Positions 55,219 through 63,963 of a stretch of DNA of 64,000 nt are shown here, in pieces. The position numbers were made by a program, and so were the translations under genes. The stretch covers positions 923,196-987,195 of the forward strand of contig NZ_QXCP01000004.1 in NCBI RefSeq assembly GCF_003711805.1. The letters run 5' to 3'. The notes under the pieces are model-generated. The model worked only from the letters and a program-made list of their open reading frames with translations. It was not told where the DNA came from and did not search any database. Source of the DNA: Brachybacterium sp. EE-P12 (GTDB lineage: Bacteria > Actinomycetota > Actinomycetes > Actinomycetales > Dermabacteraceae). Each line of letters begins with the position of its first letter. Within the stretch, counting starts at the first letter, position 1.

Positions 55219-55775
55219 CCACCCTCGCCCCCCTGCCCTTCGAGACCCCTGCCGCCCCGCACGACCTCGAGGTCATGCGGGACCAGCTCGGCCGTGACAT
55301 GCGCGGGGTGGTCTCGATCGCCCGTCGCTGCGGCTGCGGGCGACCCGCCGTGGTCCGCACCGCGCCGCGGCTCGAGGACGGCACCCCCTTCCCGACCTCC
55401 CTCTACCTCACCCTGCCCTGGCTCACGCTCGAGCTCTCGCGGCTCGAGGCGACGGGGCTGATGGCCGAGCTCACCGAGCGCCTGGGGGAGGACGCCGAGC
55501 TGGCCGCCGCGTATCGCGCCGCGCACGAGCGCTATCTCGCCCGACGCGACGAGGTCGGGCAGGCCGAGGAGGTCGCCCATGTCAGCGCCGGCGGCATGCC
55601 CACCCGGGTGAAGTGCCTGCACGCGCTGGCCGGCCAGTCCCTCTCCGAGGGAGAGGGCGTCAACCCCGTGGGCGACGAGGTGCTGGCGATGATCGACGGC
55701 GCCGTCCCCGAGCTCGTGTGCCGCTGCCGCGAGGACCCGCAGGACCGGCACGACCCGCAGGAGGAGACCCGATGA
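55215..55775 (+). CDS. DUF501 domain-containing protein
   Basis: The 186-residue protein has CGCGRPAVVRTAPRLEDGTPF (in two pieces at ~39-60), PTSLYLTLPWLTLELSRLE and AGGMPTRVKCLHALAGQSL (~123-141), the conserved blocks of DUF501. It is found between ftsB and ppx in most actinobacteria, but its function is unknown; the conserved cysteines suggest metal binding. The start is GTG overlapping the ftsB stop, and its own stop overlaps the ppx start. Confidence 0.92.
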   Translation: MTTLAPLPFETPAAPHDLEVMRDQLGRDMRGVVSIARRCGCGRPAVVRTAPRLEDGTPFPTSLYLTLPWLTLELSRLEATGLMAELTERLGEDAELAAAYRAAHERYLARRDEVGQAEEVAHVSAGGMPTRVKCLHALAGQSLSEGEGVNPVGDEVLAMIDGAVPELVCRCREDPQDRHDPQEETR

Positions 55776-56725
55776 GCGCCCCCGTCGCCGCGATCGACTG
55801 CGGCACCAACTCGATCCGTCTGCTGATCGCCCGGCGCGACGAGGCCAGCGGCCGCCTCGTCGATCTCGAGCGGCGCCTGGAGATGGTGCGGCTGGGCCTC
55901 GGGGTGGACCGCACGGGCCGCTTCGACCCCGTCGCGGTCGAGCGCACCCTGGACGCGGCCCGCCGCTACCGGGAGCTCGTGGACCACCACGGCGTGCGCC
56001 GCGAGGACATCCGCTTCGTCGCCACCTCCGCCACGCGCGACGCCGCCAACCGCGACGAGTTCATCTCCGGCGTCGAGCAGATCCTCGGCGTCACCCCCGA
56101 GGTCATCACCGGCCAGGAGGAGGCCGAGCTCTCCTTCCGCGGCGCCGTCAGCACCGTCGAGGGACTGCCCGAGGGGCCCGCCCTCGTCGTCGACATCGGC
56201 GGCGGCTCCACCGAGCTGGTCCTCGGCACCGACGCCCCCACGCACCGCATCAGCCTGGACATCGGCTCCGTCCGCCTCACCGAGCGCCACCTGCGCACGG
56301 ACCCGCCGACCCCGGCGGAGATCGCCGCCGCCACCGCGGACGTCGACGCGCTCCTGGACGAGGCCGCCGCCGCGATCCCGTTCGGCGACGTGGCCGCCCT
56401 CGTCGGCGTCGCCGGGACCGTGACGACCGTCACCGCGGTCGCCGTCGGGATCCGGGACTATCGTCCCGACGTCACCCACGGGGCGAGTCTCGAGGTCGCG
56501 CAGGTGCGCCGGGTCTGCGAGACGCTGCTGGGCCAGACCCGGGAGGAGCGCGCCCGCCACCAGGTCATCCATCCCGGACGGATCGACGTGATCGGTGCCG
56601 GTGCCCTGATCTGGTCGCGCGTGGTCGAGCGGGTCGCCGCCGCCACGTCGATCACCTCGACACGCACCAGCGAGCACGACATCCTCGACGGCATCGCCCT
56701 GGACCTGCTCGAGCACGTTCCCTGA
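55772..56725 (+). CDS. ppx: Ppx/GppA family phosphatase (exopolyphosphatase)
   Basis: These enzymes hydrolyse polyphosphate or pppGpp. The 317-residue product has the ASKHA-fold motifs AAIDCGTNSIRLLIARRD (phosphate 1, ~residues 6-23), VATSATRDAANRDEF, VVDIGGGSTELVLG (phosphate 2) and GVAGTVTTVTAVAVG (adenosine-like). It is the short form without the C-terminal HD domain. ATGA overlap couples it to the DUF501 gene. Confidence 0.94.
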   Translation: MSAPVAAIDCGTNSIRLLIARRDEASGRLVDLERRLEMVRLGLGVDRTGRFDPVAVERTLDAARRYRELVDHHGVRREDIRFVATSATRDAANRDEFISGVEQILGVTPEVITGQEEAELSFRGAVSTVEGLPEGPALVVDIGGGSTELVLGTDAPTHRISLDIGSVRLTERHLRTDPPTPAEIAAATADVDALLDEAAAAIPFGDVAALVGVAGTVTTVTAVAVGIRDYRPDVTHGASLEVAQVRRVCETLLGQTREERARHQVIHPGRIDVIGAGALIWSRVVERVAAATSITSTRTSEHDILDGIALDLLEHVP

Positions 56726-56825
56726 TCCGCCGGTGCCACGGCGCGCGGCCCGTTCCGCGAGCACGCCGGAGCAGGACGCGCCGATCGTCTGACGGGCCGC
56801 TTTTGTCTCAGGGACGCGACGGTTC

Positions 56826-56831
56826 TAGGCT
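56826..56831 (+). promoter_or_regulatory. -10 element for ndh, leaderless type
   Basis: TAGGCT lies 6 bases before the ATG at 56838. Confidence 0.6.
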
Positions 56832-56837
56832 GAGCCC

Positions 56838-58211
56838 ATGACCAACACCTTCGGCGGCAAGCCCCATGTCCTCATCCTCGGCGGCGGTTCCGTCGGCATG
56901 ACCACCGCGTCCGAGCTGCGCAAGACGCTCGGTGCGGAGGTCGCGATCACCATCGTCGACCCGCGCCCGTACATGACCTACGCGCCCTTCCTCCCCGAGG
57001 TCGGCGCCGGCAGCATCGATCCCCGCAACGTCCTCGCGCCGCTGCGCAAGATCCTCACCGGCACCAAGGTCGTCACCGGCTCCGTCGCCGCGATCCGCAG
57101 CGCCGAGCACACGGTGGTCGTGGACACCGAGGAGGGCGAGCAGCTCGAGATCTCCTACGACTACCTCGTCGTGGGCCTCGGCGCGGTGCCGCGGCTGCTG
57201 CCCATCCCCGGTCTGGCCGAGAACGCCATCGGCTTCAAGCAGGTCGAGGAGGCCACGGCCGTGCGCGACCGCATCCTCGCGAACCTCGCCGAGGCGGCGA
57301 CCACCAAGGATCCCAAGCTGCGCAAGCGCCTGCTGACCTTCACCTTCATCGGCGGTGGCTTCGCCGGCGGCGAGGCCGTGTCCGAGGCCGAGGACATGGT
57401 GCGCGATGCCCTGCGCTACTACCCGGACCTCCACTCCTCCGACATCCGCTTCGTGCTGGTCGACGGTGCGCCGTTCATCTTCCCCGAGCTCACCGAGGAC
57501 CAGCGCGCCTACGTGCTGAACCAGCTGCGCGAGCGCGGCATCGAGGTCAAGCTCGAGACCTTCCTGAACTCCGCCGAGAACGGCGTGATCAAGACCAGCG
57601 ACGGCGACGAGTTCGAGACCGACCTGCTGGTGTGGAACGCGGGCGTCAAGCCGAACCCCGTCCTCTTCGACGAGGAGACCTCCGATCTCCCCGTCGTCCG
57701 CGAGCGCGGGCCGCTCATGGGCAAGGTCCAGGTGCTCCCGGACCTGCGTGTCAACGGCGAGGACGGCGCGATCGACGACGTCTTCGCCGCCGGCGACTGC
57801 GCCGCGGTGCCGGATCTCGCCTCCGGGGAGGGCAAGTTCTGCCCGCCGAATGCCCAGCACGCGGTGCGCCAGGCCAAGCGCCTGGCGGACAACATCGCCC
57901 GCTCCGTGCAGGGTCGTCCGCTCGTGGACTACTACCACAAGAACCTCGGCGTCTTCGCGACCCTGGGCATGTACAAGGGCGTCGGCCGTCTGATGCTCGG
58001 CGAGAAGGAGCTCGACATCCGCGGCCTGCCGGCCTGGGCGATGGCGCGCTCCTACCACCTGTACGCGATGCCGACCATCGGCCGGAAGGTCTCCGTCGCC
58101 GCCGGCTGGGTGGGCAACCTCGTCTCCCGGCGCGACATCATCGGCATCCCCCAGGCCGAGACCCCGCGCGCCGCCTTCGAGCTCGCCGCCGGCTCCGGCA
58201 AGAAGAAGTGA
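56838..58211 (+). CDS. ndh: type II NADH dehydrogenase (NDH-2)
   Basis: NDH-2 is a membrane-associated FAD enzyme that passes electrons from NADH to menaquinone without pumping protons. The 457 residues have VLILGGGSVGMTTASEL (FAD, ~residues 10-26), TFIGGGFAGGEAVSEAEDM (NADH), DDVFAAGDCAAVPDL and FCPPNAQHAVRQAKRLADN (~333-351). The C-terminal region (AMARSYHLYAMPTIGRKVSV) is amphipathic, as expected for membrane binding. Confidence 0.94.
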   Translation: MTNTFGGKPHVLILGGGSVGMTTASELRKTLGAEVAITIVDPRPYMTYAPFLPEVGAGSIDPRNVLAPLRKILTGTKVVTGSVAAIRSAEHTVVVDTEEGEQLEISYDYLVVGLGAVPRLLPIPGLAENAIGFKQVEEATAVRDRILANLAEAATTKDPKLRKRLLTFTFIGGGFAGGEAVSEAEDMVRDALRYYPDLHSSDIRFVLVDGAPFIFPELTEDQRAYVLNQLRERGIEVKLETFLNSAENGVIKTSDGDEFETDLLVWNAGVKPNPVLFDEETSDLPVVRERGPLMGKVQVLPDLRVNGEDGAIDDVFAAGDCAAVPDLASGEGKFCPPNAQHAVRQAKRLADNIARSVQGRPLVDYYHKNLGVFATLGMYKGVGRLMLGEKELDIRGLPAWAMARSYHLYAMPTIGRKVSVAAGWVGNLVSRRDIIGIPQAETPRAAFELAAGSGKKK

Positions 58212-58250
58212 CCCGCTCGGGGCGCCCCTGACCGCGCCCCGCGCACCCGC

Positions 58251-58283
58251 GACGCCGCCGTTCCCGACAGGGACGGCGGCGTC
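58251..58283 (+). terminator. hairpin terminator after ndh
   Basis: GACGCCGCCGT pairs with ACGGCGGCGTC, extended by CCC/GGG with one bulge, about 40 bases after the ndh stop. Confidence 0.65.
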
Positions 58284-58386
58284 GTCGCGTCGCGCCGGGA
58301 TGAGCGAGTATCCTCGGGTCAGCAGTCAAACGAGCAGGAACGAGCACTGAGCAGCAGCCGGCCCCAGGCCGGGGAGGGGTAGGACC

Positions 58387-59184
58387 ATGCAGATCCACAT
58401 CGTGCAGGACGCCGAGGCGGGCGGCGTCGTCGCCGCTGACGCCGTGCAGCGGGTCCTGGAGGAGCAGCGCGCGACCGGCCCGGTGCTGGGACTGGCCACC
58501 GGCTCCTCCCCTCTGCCCGCCTACGCCGAGCTCATCCGCCGCCACCGCGAGGAGGGGCTGTCCTTCGCCGCGGCGCGCGCCTTCCTGCTCGACGAGTACG
58601 TGGGCCTGCCGGACGAGCACGAGCAGAGCTACCACCGCTTCATCCGCGAGCAGCTCATCTCCGCGATCGACATGCCGGACGAGAACGTCGCCTCGCCCGA
58701 CGGCACCGCGAGCGACCCGCACGCCGAGGCCGCGGCCTACGACCGCCGCATCGCGGAGGCAGGGGGAGTGGACCTGCAGATCCTCGGGATCGGCTCGAAC
58801 GGCCACATCGCCTTCAACGAGCCCGGCAGCTCGCTCGGCTCCCGCACGCGCGTGGTGGGCCTGACCCGCTCGACGATCGCCGACAACTCGCGCTACTTCG
58901 CGAGCCGTGAGGACGTCCCCGTCCAGGCGCTCAGCCAGGGCCTCGGCACGATCCTCGAGGCGCGGCGGATCGTGCTGGTGGCGAGCGGGGAGAACAAGGC
59001 CGCGGCCGTCGCACAGCTCGTCGAGGGCGGGATCAGCTCCCGCTGGCCCGCGACCGTGCTGCAGATGCACCCGGAGGTGCTGGTCGTGGTGGACGAGGCC
59101 GCCGCGTCCCGGCTCGAGCTCCACGAGGACTATCGCCACGAGCGCGCGCTCGAGGAGGGCGAGCTCGCCTCCCGCCGCCGCTGA
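58387..59184 (+). CDS. nagB: glucosamine-6-phosphate deaminase
   Basis: NagB converts glucosamine-6-phosphate to fructose-6-phosphate and ammonia, the reverse direction to wall precursor synthesis. The 265-residue protein has LGLATGSSPLPAYAELI (phosphate loop, ~residues 35-51), FLLDEYVGLPDEHEQSYHRF (catalytic Asp, ~66-85) and LQILGIGSNGHIAFNEPGSS (~130-149). Its promoter probably contains TATCCT (58309-58314), with a ~65-base leader and GGGGAGGGG ribosome site. nagA is not adjacent. Confidence 0.96.
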   Translation: MQIHIVQDAEAGGVVAADAVQRVLEEQRATGPVLGLATGSSPLPAYAELIRRHREEGLSFAAARAFLLDEYVGLPDEHEQSYHRFIREQLISAIDMPDENVASPDGTASDPHAEAAAYDRRIAEAGGVDLQILGIGSNGHIAFNEPGSSLGSRTRVVGLTRSTIADNSRYFASREDVPVQALSQGLGTILEARRIVLVASGENKAAAVAQLVEGGISSRWPATVLQMHPEVLVVVDEAAASRLELHEDYRHERALEEGELASRRR

Positions 59185-59251
59185 GACCGATACCACCGGA
59201 CCTCGGCGGCCACCGAGCCTCCGAGCCGGGGTCCGGCGGGTCCGGGGCCGA

Positions 59252-59257
59252 TACGAT
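59252..59257 (+). promoter_or_regulatory. -10 element for the purine permease, leaderless type
   Basis: TACGAT lies 7 bases before the ATG at 59265. Confidence 0.55.
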
Positions 59258-59264
59258 CGCCTTC

Positions 59265-60779
59265 ATGCAGCAGGCTGATCCCTCTCCCACCCCGTCTTCC
59301 TCGGGGACCGCGGTCCTGACCGACGACCCGCCCCGCGGCGCTCTCGACCGCTGGTTCCACCTCTCCGCGCGTGGCTCCACCGTTCCCCGCGAGATCCGCG
59401 GCGGACTGGTCACCTTCTTCTCGATGTGCTACATCGTGGTGCTGAACCCACTGATCATCGGCACCGTCCCGGATTCCACCGGGATGTACCTCGGCGGCGG
59501 CGCGGAGCCGAACCTGCCCGCGGTCGCCGCGGGCACCGCCCTCATCGCGGGACTGCTGAGCATCTTCATGGGGGCCTGGGCGAAGTTCCCGCTCGCGCTC
59601 GCGACGGGCCTCGGGCTGAACGCCTACATCGCCTATTCCGTCGTGCCGCTGCCCGGGATGACCTGGGGCGGCGCGATGGGGCTGGTCGTGATCGAGGGCG
59701 TGGTGATCCTGCTCCTGGTCCTCTCGGGCTTCCGTCGGGCCGTCTTCGCCGCGGTGCCCGCCTTCCTCAAGACCGCCATCGCGGTGGGCATCGGTCTGTT
59801 CATCGCCTTCCTGGGGCTGTTCAACGCGAAGTTCGTGACCACCGCGAACGGCACCCCGGTCCAGCTCGGCAACGACGGCTCCCTCACCGGATGGCCCACG
59901 CTGGTGTTCGTCATCGGCCTGCTGCTGATGCTCGTGCTCTGGGTGCGCAAGGTGCCCGGCGCCATCCTCATCTCGATCGTCGCCGCGACCGTGCTGTCGA
60001 TCGTCCTGGAGCGCGTGCTGCACCTGGGCGCCTTCGCCCCGGCGGGCGCCGACGGACCCGGCAATCCCGGCGGCTGGGCCATGAACGTCCCCGCTGTCAC
60101 CGAGTTCCCGATCCAGCTGCCCGACTTCGCGACGCTGTTCACCGTCGATCCCGTCGGCGGAGTCACCGCAGCCGGCGTGATCGGCGCGAGCGTCATCGTC
60201 TTCTCGCTGCTGCTGGCCGACTTCTTCGACACGATGGGCACGATGGTCGGGGTCGCCGCGGCCGGCGACATCACCGACGAGGAGGGCGAGATCCCGCACG
60301 CCCAGCGCATCCTCGTGGTCGACTCGGTCGCCGCGATCGCGGGCGGCGTGGGCGGCGTCTCCTCGAACACGAGCTTCGTCGAGTCCACGTCGGGCGTCGC
60401 CGAGGGCGCCCGCACGGGCCTGTCCGCCGTGATCGTCGGGATCCTGTTCCTGCTGTCGACCTTCCTCTCGCCGCTGGTGGGCATGGTGCCCTACGAGGCG
60501 GCGACCCCGGCGCTGGTGATGGTGGGCTTCCTGATGATGACCCAGATCACCGACATCGACTTCAGCGACGTGGAGATCGCGATCCCGGCCTTCCTCACGA
60601 TCATCCTGATGCCCTTCGCGTACTCGATCACCGTCGGGATGGGCGCGGGGTTCATCGTGTACGTGCTGCTGAAGGTCATGCGCGGCAAGGCGCGGGAGAT
60701 CCACTGGCTGCTGTACGTGATCGCACTGATGTTCGTCGCCTACTTCCTGCGCGGCGCGGTCGAGGGCCTGCTGCTGTGA
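59265..60779 (+). CDS. NCS2 family purine permease (AzgA/PbuG-like)
   Basis: This proton-coupled transporter probably imports hypoxanthine, guanine or adenine. The 504-residue protein has an N-terminal tail, about 12-14 helices and the AzgA-group motifs TFFSMCYIVVLNP (~47-59), LATGLGLNAYIAYSVV and LLADFFDTMGTMVGVAAAGDI (~315-335), then GVSSNTSFVESTSGVAEGA. Its GTGA overlap with a MarR gene suggests that MarR controls it. Confidence 0.92.
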   Translation: MQQADPSPTPSSSGTAVLTDDPPRGALDRWFHLSARGSTVPREIRGGLVTFFSMCYIVVLNPLIIGTVPDSTGMYLGGGAEPNLPAVAAGTALIAGLLSIFMGAWAKFPLALATGLGLNAYIAYSVVPLPGMTWGGAMGLVVIEGVVILLLVLSGFRRAVFAAVPAFLKTAIAVGIGLFIAFLGLFNAKFVTTANGTPVQLGNDGSLTGWPTLVFVIGLLLMLVLWVRKVPGAILISIVAATVLSIVLERVLHLGAFAPAGADGPGNPGGWAMNVPAVTEFPIQLPDFATLFTVDPVGGVTAAGVIGASVIVFSLLLADFFDTMGTMVGVAAAGDITDEEGEIPHAQRILVVDSVAAIAGGVGGVSSNTSFVESTSGVAEGARTGLSAVIVGILFLLSTFLSPLVGMVPYEAATPALVMVGFLMMTQITDIDFSDVEIAIPAFLTIILMPFAYSITVGMGAGFIVYVLLKVMRGKAREIHWLLYVIALMFVAYFLRGAVEGLLL

Positions 60780-61273
60780 GTCCGGGCGAACCGGAGCGGC
60801 CGGGGCGGCAGGAGCACACGGCGCAGCCGGACCAGGCGGAGCAGGCGGAGATCGCCGAGCTCGCGGTGGAGCTGCAGCGCCTCCTGCTGGTGTCCTCGCG
60901 GATCCTGCGCTCGCACACCGCCTCCCAGGCGGTCTCCGCCTCGCAGTTCTCGGTGCTCGCGCACCTCGATCGGGCGGGGGAGTCGACTCCGGGCGCTCTC
61001 GCCGACTTCGAGCACGTCAGCCCGCCGGTGATGACGCGGGTGCTGGGCCGACTGGGGCGAGCCGGCCTGGTCGACCGCACCGCCCATCCCGAGGACGGCC
61101 GGCAGGTGCGCGTCACGCTCACCGCGGCGGGCCGCGAGCTCGTGCGGGCAGGCCGCGCCGAGCGCGACGCCTGGCTCCGCTCCCGGCTCGACGGGATCAG
61201 CGCCGCCGAGCGCGAGAGCCTGCGCGAGGCGACCGCGCTGCTGCGCCGCACGCTCGTCCCGCCCCGCGACTGA
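60776..61273 (+). CDS. MarR family transcriptional regulator coupled to purine permease
   Basis: The 165-residue protein starts at a GTG overlapping the permease stop. A polar ~22-residue tail precedes a winged helix-turn-helix (~50-115): ASQFSVLAHLDRAGESTPG, HVSPPVMTRVLGRLGRAGLV and wing DRTAHPEDGRQVRVTL. The coupling implies it responds to, or controls, purine uptake, but the ligand is unknown. Confidence 0.9.
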   Translation: MSPGEPERPGRQEHTAQPDQAEQAEIAELAVELQRLLLVSSRILRSHTASQAVSASQFSVLAHLDRAGESTPGALADFEHVSPPVMTRVLGRLGRAGLVDRTAHPEDGRQVRVTLTAAGRELVRAGRAERDAWLRSRLDGISAAERESLREATALLRRTLVPPRD

Positions 61274-61371
61274 GCACAGCGCAGGTCCGCGACCGAGCAG
61301 CGCCCCGGCAGGCGAGCGAGCACAGCTCCGGTCCGAGGCCGAGCACCGCTGGACCCGTGCCGCCGACCGAG

Positions 61372-61405
61372 GAGGAGGGCCCAGTCAGAGGACGGGGCCC
61401 TCCTC
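61372..61405. terminator. bidirectional hairpin terminator between MarR gene and serC
   Basis: An 11-base-pair stem (GAGGAGGGCCC / GGGCCCTCCTC) with a 12-base loop lies between the convergent genes. Confidence 0.75.
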
Positions 61406-61461
61406 GTCTGCGTGCTCCGGGCGGGCCTTCGCACCGGCGCACGCCCGCCCGGGCGGGGTGC

Positions 61462-62631
61462 TCAGGAGAGCGCGTCGGCCGAGCGGTCCAGCACGTGGTC
61501 GAGCACGGCGATGAGCGCGGCGACGTCCGCCTCGTCCACCGCGGGGAAGGTCGCGATGCGCAGCTGGTTGCGCCCGAGCTTGCGGTAGGGCTCGATGTCG
61601 ACCACGCCGTGCGCACGCAGCACCGAGGTGATCGCGGTGGCGTCGATCGACTCGTCGACGTCGAGGGTCGTCACGACCTGCGAGCGCGCCGCGGGATCGG
61701 CGACGAACGGCGTGATCTCCTCACGCCGCGCCGCCCAGGCCTGCAGCATCCCGCTCGTCGCCCGGGTCCGGGCGTCGGCCCAGGCCAGACCGCCCTGGGC
61801 GAGGATCCAGTCGATCTGCTCCGCCATCAGCACGAGCGTCGCGACCGCGGGCGTGTTCAGCGTCTGGTCCTTGCGCGAGTTGTCGATCGCGGCGGTGAGG
61901 GAGAGGAACGAGGGGATCCAGCGGTCCTCGGCACCGCCCAGTCGCTCGGCCCGCTGGATCGCGGCCGGGGAGAGGAGCGAGATCCACAGGCCGCCGTCGG
62001 AGGCGAAGGCCTTCTGGGGCGCGAAGTAGTACGCATCGGTCGCGGAGACGTCCACCAGCGCGGCACCGGCCACGGAGGTCGCGTCCACGAGCACCAGCTG
62101 ATCCTCGCGAGCACCCTCGGGGCGTGAGACCGGCACCATCACACCGGTCGAGGTCTCGTTGTGGGGCCACGCGTAGGCATCCACCTCGTCGGAGGCCTGC
62201 GGGACGGGGCAGGTGCCGGGCTCGGCACGCAGCACCTCCGGCGCGGCGAGGTGCGGCGCGCCCGCGGACTCGGTCGCGAACTTCTGGGAGAACTCCCCGA
62301 GCACGAGATGCTGGGAGCGGTTCTCGATCAGTCCGAAGGCCGCCACGTCCCAGAACGCGGTCGAGCCGCCGTTGCCGAGCACGACCTCGTAGCCCTCCGG
62401 CAGGGAGAACAGCTCGGCGAGGCCCCGACGCACGCGTGCCACGACGTCCTTCACCGCCGCCTGGCGGTGCGAGGTGCCCATCACCGTGCGGGAGCTCGCG
62501 GACAGCGCCTCCATCTGCGCGTCCCGCACCCGAGAGGGGCCCGAGCCGAAGCGTCCGTCGGCGGGCAGGAGCTCCGAGGGGATGGTCAGGGCGCGCAGTG
62601 CGTCCGTGCGAGCGGTGCTGGCAGCAGTCAT
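61462..62631 (-). CDS. serC: phosphoserine transaminase
   Basis: SerC makes phosphoserine in serine synthesis. The 389-residue class V aminotransferase is of the actinobacterial type, with RFGSGPSRVRDAQMEAL (~residues 27-43), VVLGNGGSTAFWDVAAF (~83-99), HNETSTGVMVPV and the PLP lysine in YYFAPQKAFASDGGLW (~201-216). GAGGAGACC precedes the ATG at 62631, giving this start over one 20 codons upstream. Confidence 0.95.
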   Translation of the reverse strand: MTAASTARTDALRALTIPSELLPADGRFGSGPSRVRDAQMEALSASSRTVMGTSHRQAAVKDVVARVRRGLAELFSLPEGYEVVLGNGGSTAFWDVAAFGLIENRSQHLVLGEFSQKFATESAGAPHLAAPEVLRAEPGTCPVPQASDEVDAYAWPHNETSTGVMVPVSRPEGAREDQLVLVDATSVAGAALVDVSATDAYYFAPQKAFASDGGLWISLLSPAAIQRAERLGGAEDRWIPSFLSLTAAIDNSRKDQTLNTPAVATLVLMAEQIDWILAQGGLAWADARTRATSGMLQAWAARREEITPFVADPAARSQVVTTLDVDESIDATAITSVLRAHGVVDIEPYRKLGRNQLRIATFPAVDEADVAALIAVLDHVLDRSADALS

Positions 62632-62851
62632 TCGAGGTCTCCTCACGAGGACGGTCCGGACCGTCGACGTGCCGCGGCGGCCCGCGACCATTGTTCCAGG
62701 CTCGCGCGATCCGACCGCGGACGGTCCGGGAGACGCCGCGGACGTGCCTGCCCTCGCCCGCCCTCGCGCCGCGACCTCGTGGACGGAGCGGCCCTGCTCA
62801 CCGTGGCCAGGGATGAACGCCGAGCGCCTCGGGGCGTGGGAGGATCAGGGC

Positions 62852-63550
62852 ATGAGCCGTGCCGATCTCGAGAAGCAGCCGTATGACGTCGCGACCATGT
62901 TCGACGGCATCGCTCGCCGCTACGACCTGATGAACGACCTCGCCGCGATGGGACAGGTCGGCATGTGGCGCGAGAAGATGGTCGAGTCCCTCGAGCTCGC
63001 GCCCGGTGATCCCGTCCTCGATCTGGCGGCCGGCACCGGCACGTCCAGCGGGGCCATCGCACGGGCCGGCGGCCGTGTCGTCGCCGCCGACTTCTCGCTG
63101 GGGATGATGACCGAGGGGCGCCGTCGGGGCGTCCCCGTCCCGTTCGTCGGGGCCGACGCCCAGCACCTGCCCTTCGCCGACGACTCCTTCGAGGCCGCCG
63201 TCATCTCCTTCGGCCTGCGCAACGTGCACGCGCCCCGGACAGCCCTCGCCGAGATGACCCGAGTGGTGCGACCCGGCGGACGGGTCGTGGTCTGCGAGTT
63301 CTCGACCCCGACCTGGGGACCGTTCCGCGCCGTCTACGAGAACTACCTGCTGCGCGCTCTGCCGGCCGTCGCCCGACGGGTCGCCACGAGCGCCGACGCC
63401 TACGACTACCTCGCCGAGTCGATCCTCGACTGGCCGGACCAGATGGAGCTCGCGGAGTGGTTCCGAGAGGCAGGGCTCGAGGAGGTCCGTCACAGGAACC
63501 TCAGCGGTGGCATCGTGGCACTGCACCGCGGAATCGTCCCCGCCCTCTGA
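62852..63550 (+). CDS. menG: demethylmenaquinone methyltransferase
   Basis: MenG/UbiE methylates demethylmenaquinone to menaquinone, the quinone used by ndh and mqo. The 232-residue protein has VATMFDGIARRYDLMNDL (~residues 12-29), SAM loop VLDLAAGTGTSSGAIA (~54-69), the post-I region VVAADFSLGMM and the UbiE signature SFGLRNVHAPRTAL. A GGGAGGAT site precedes the ATG. The next feature downstream is an rRNA operon leader. Confidence 0.96.
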   Translation: MSRADLEKQPYDVATMFDGIARRYDLMNDLAAMGQVGMWREKMVESLELAPGDPVLDLAAGTGTSSGAIARAGGRVVAADFSLGMMTEGRRRGVPVPFVGADAQHLPFADDSFEAAVISFGLRNVHAPRTALAEMTRVVRPGGRVVVCEFSTPTWGPFRAVYENYLLRALPAVARRVATSADAYDYLAESILDWPDQMELAEWFREAGLEEVRHRNLSGGIVALHRGIVPAL

Positions 63551-63706
63551 GGGGGACGGCGGGCGCTCCGCCCGCGGCCGGCGACCGACCCCTTCCTAGG
63601 CGCCATGACCAGCAGGGACGCGCTGCACGCGAGGGAACGACACCCACCGCACGCAGCCCGACGGGGCAGGTGTGGCCGAGGCCACCTCGGAAACGGCTGT
63701 TCTGGC

Positions 63707-63735
63707 TTGACGGGGCGTTCGGGGGTGCGTAATGT
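63707..63735 (+). promoter_or_regulatory. rRNA operon promoter P1
   Basis: TTGACG (63707-63712) and TAATGT (63730-63735) have a 17-base spacer. Confidence 0.75.
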
Positions 63736-63858
63736 TCTTCCTCGTGCCCAGGAGATCGGGACAGCGGATCGGCCGGTGGTCGAGGAAGCGGTTCTGGTCC
63801 TGACCTGGGGCGGAAGGTTCTCCGAGGAGGATCGCGGCGCGGATCACACCGCAGCGAT

Positions 63859-63887
63859 TTGACTCGGGGGAGCGGAAGTCCTAAGTT
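63859..63887 (+). promoter_or_regulatory. rRNA operon promoter P2
   Basis: TTGACT (63859-63864) and TAAGTT (63882-63887) have a 17-base spacer, 152 bases after P1. Confidence 0.75.
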
Positions 63888-63943
63888 AGCAGGGTTGCCT
63901 CGGAGCGAAGAACTCGGAAGGGTTTCGGAGCACTGAGTGCGCG

Positions 63944-63963
63944 TGTTGCTTGATATCTCAATA
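63944..63963 (+). promoter_or_regulatory. boxA-like antitermination region of rRNA leader
   Basis: TGTTGCTTGATATCTC followed by AATAGCGTGT closely resembles the actinobacterial pre-16S leader around boxA (TGTTGTTTGAGAACTC). Confidence 0.65.

Noticed and set aside
61197..61616. Minus-strand 139-residue gene downstream of serC
   Set aside because: It lies in another frame over the serC end, the terminator and the MarR gene end, with no supporting motif.
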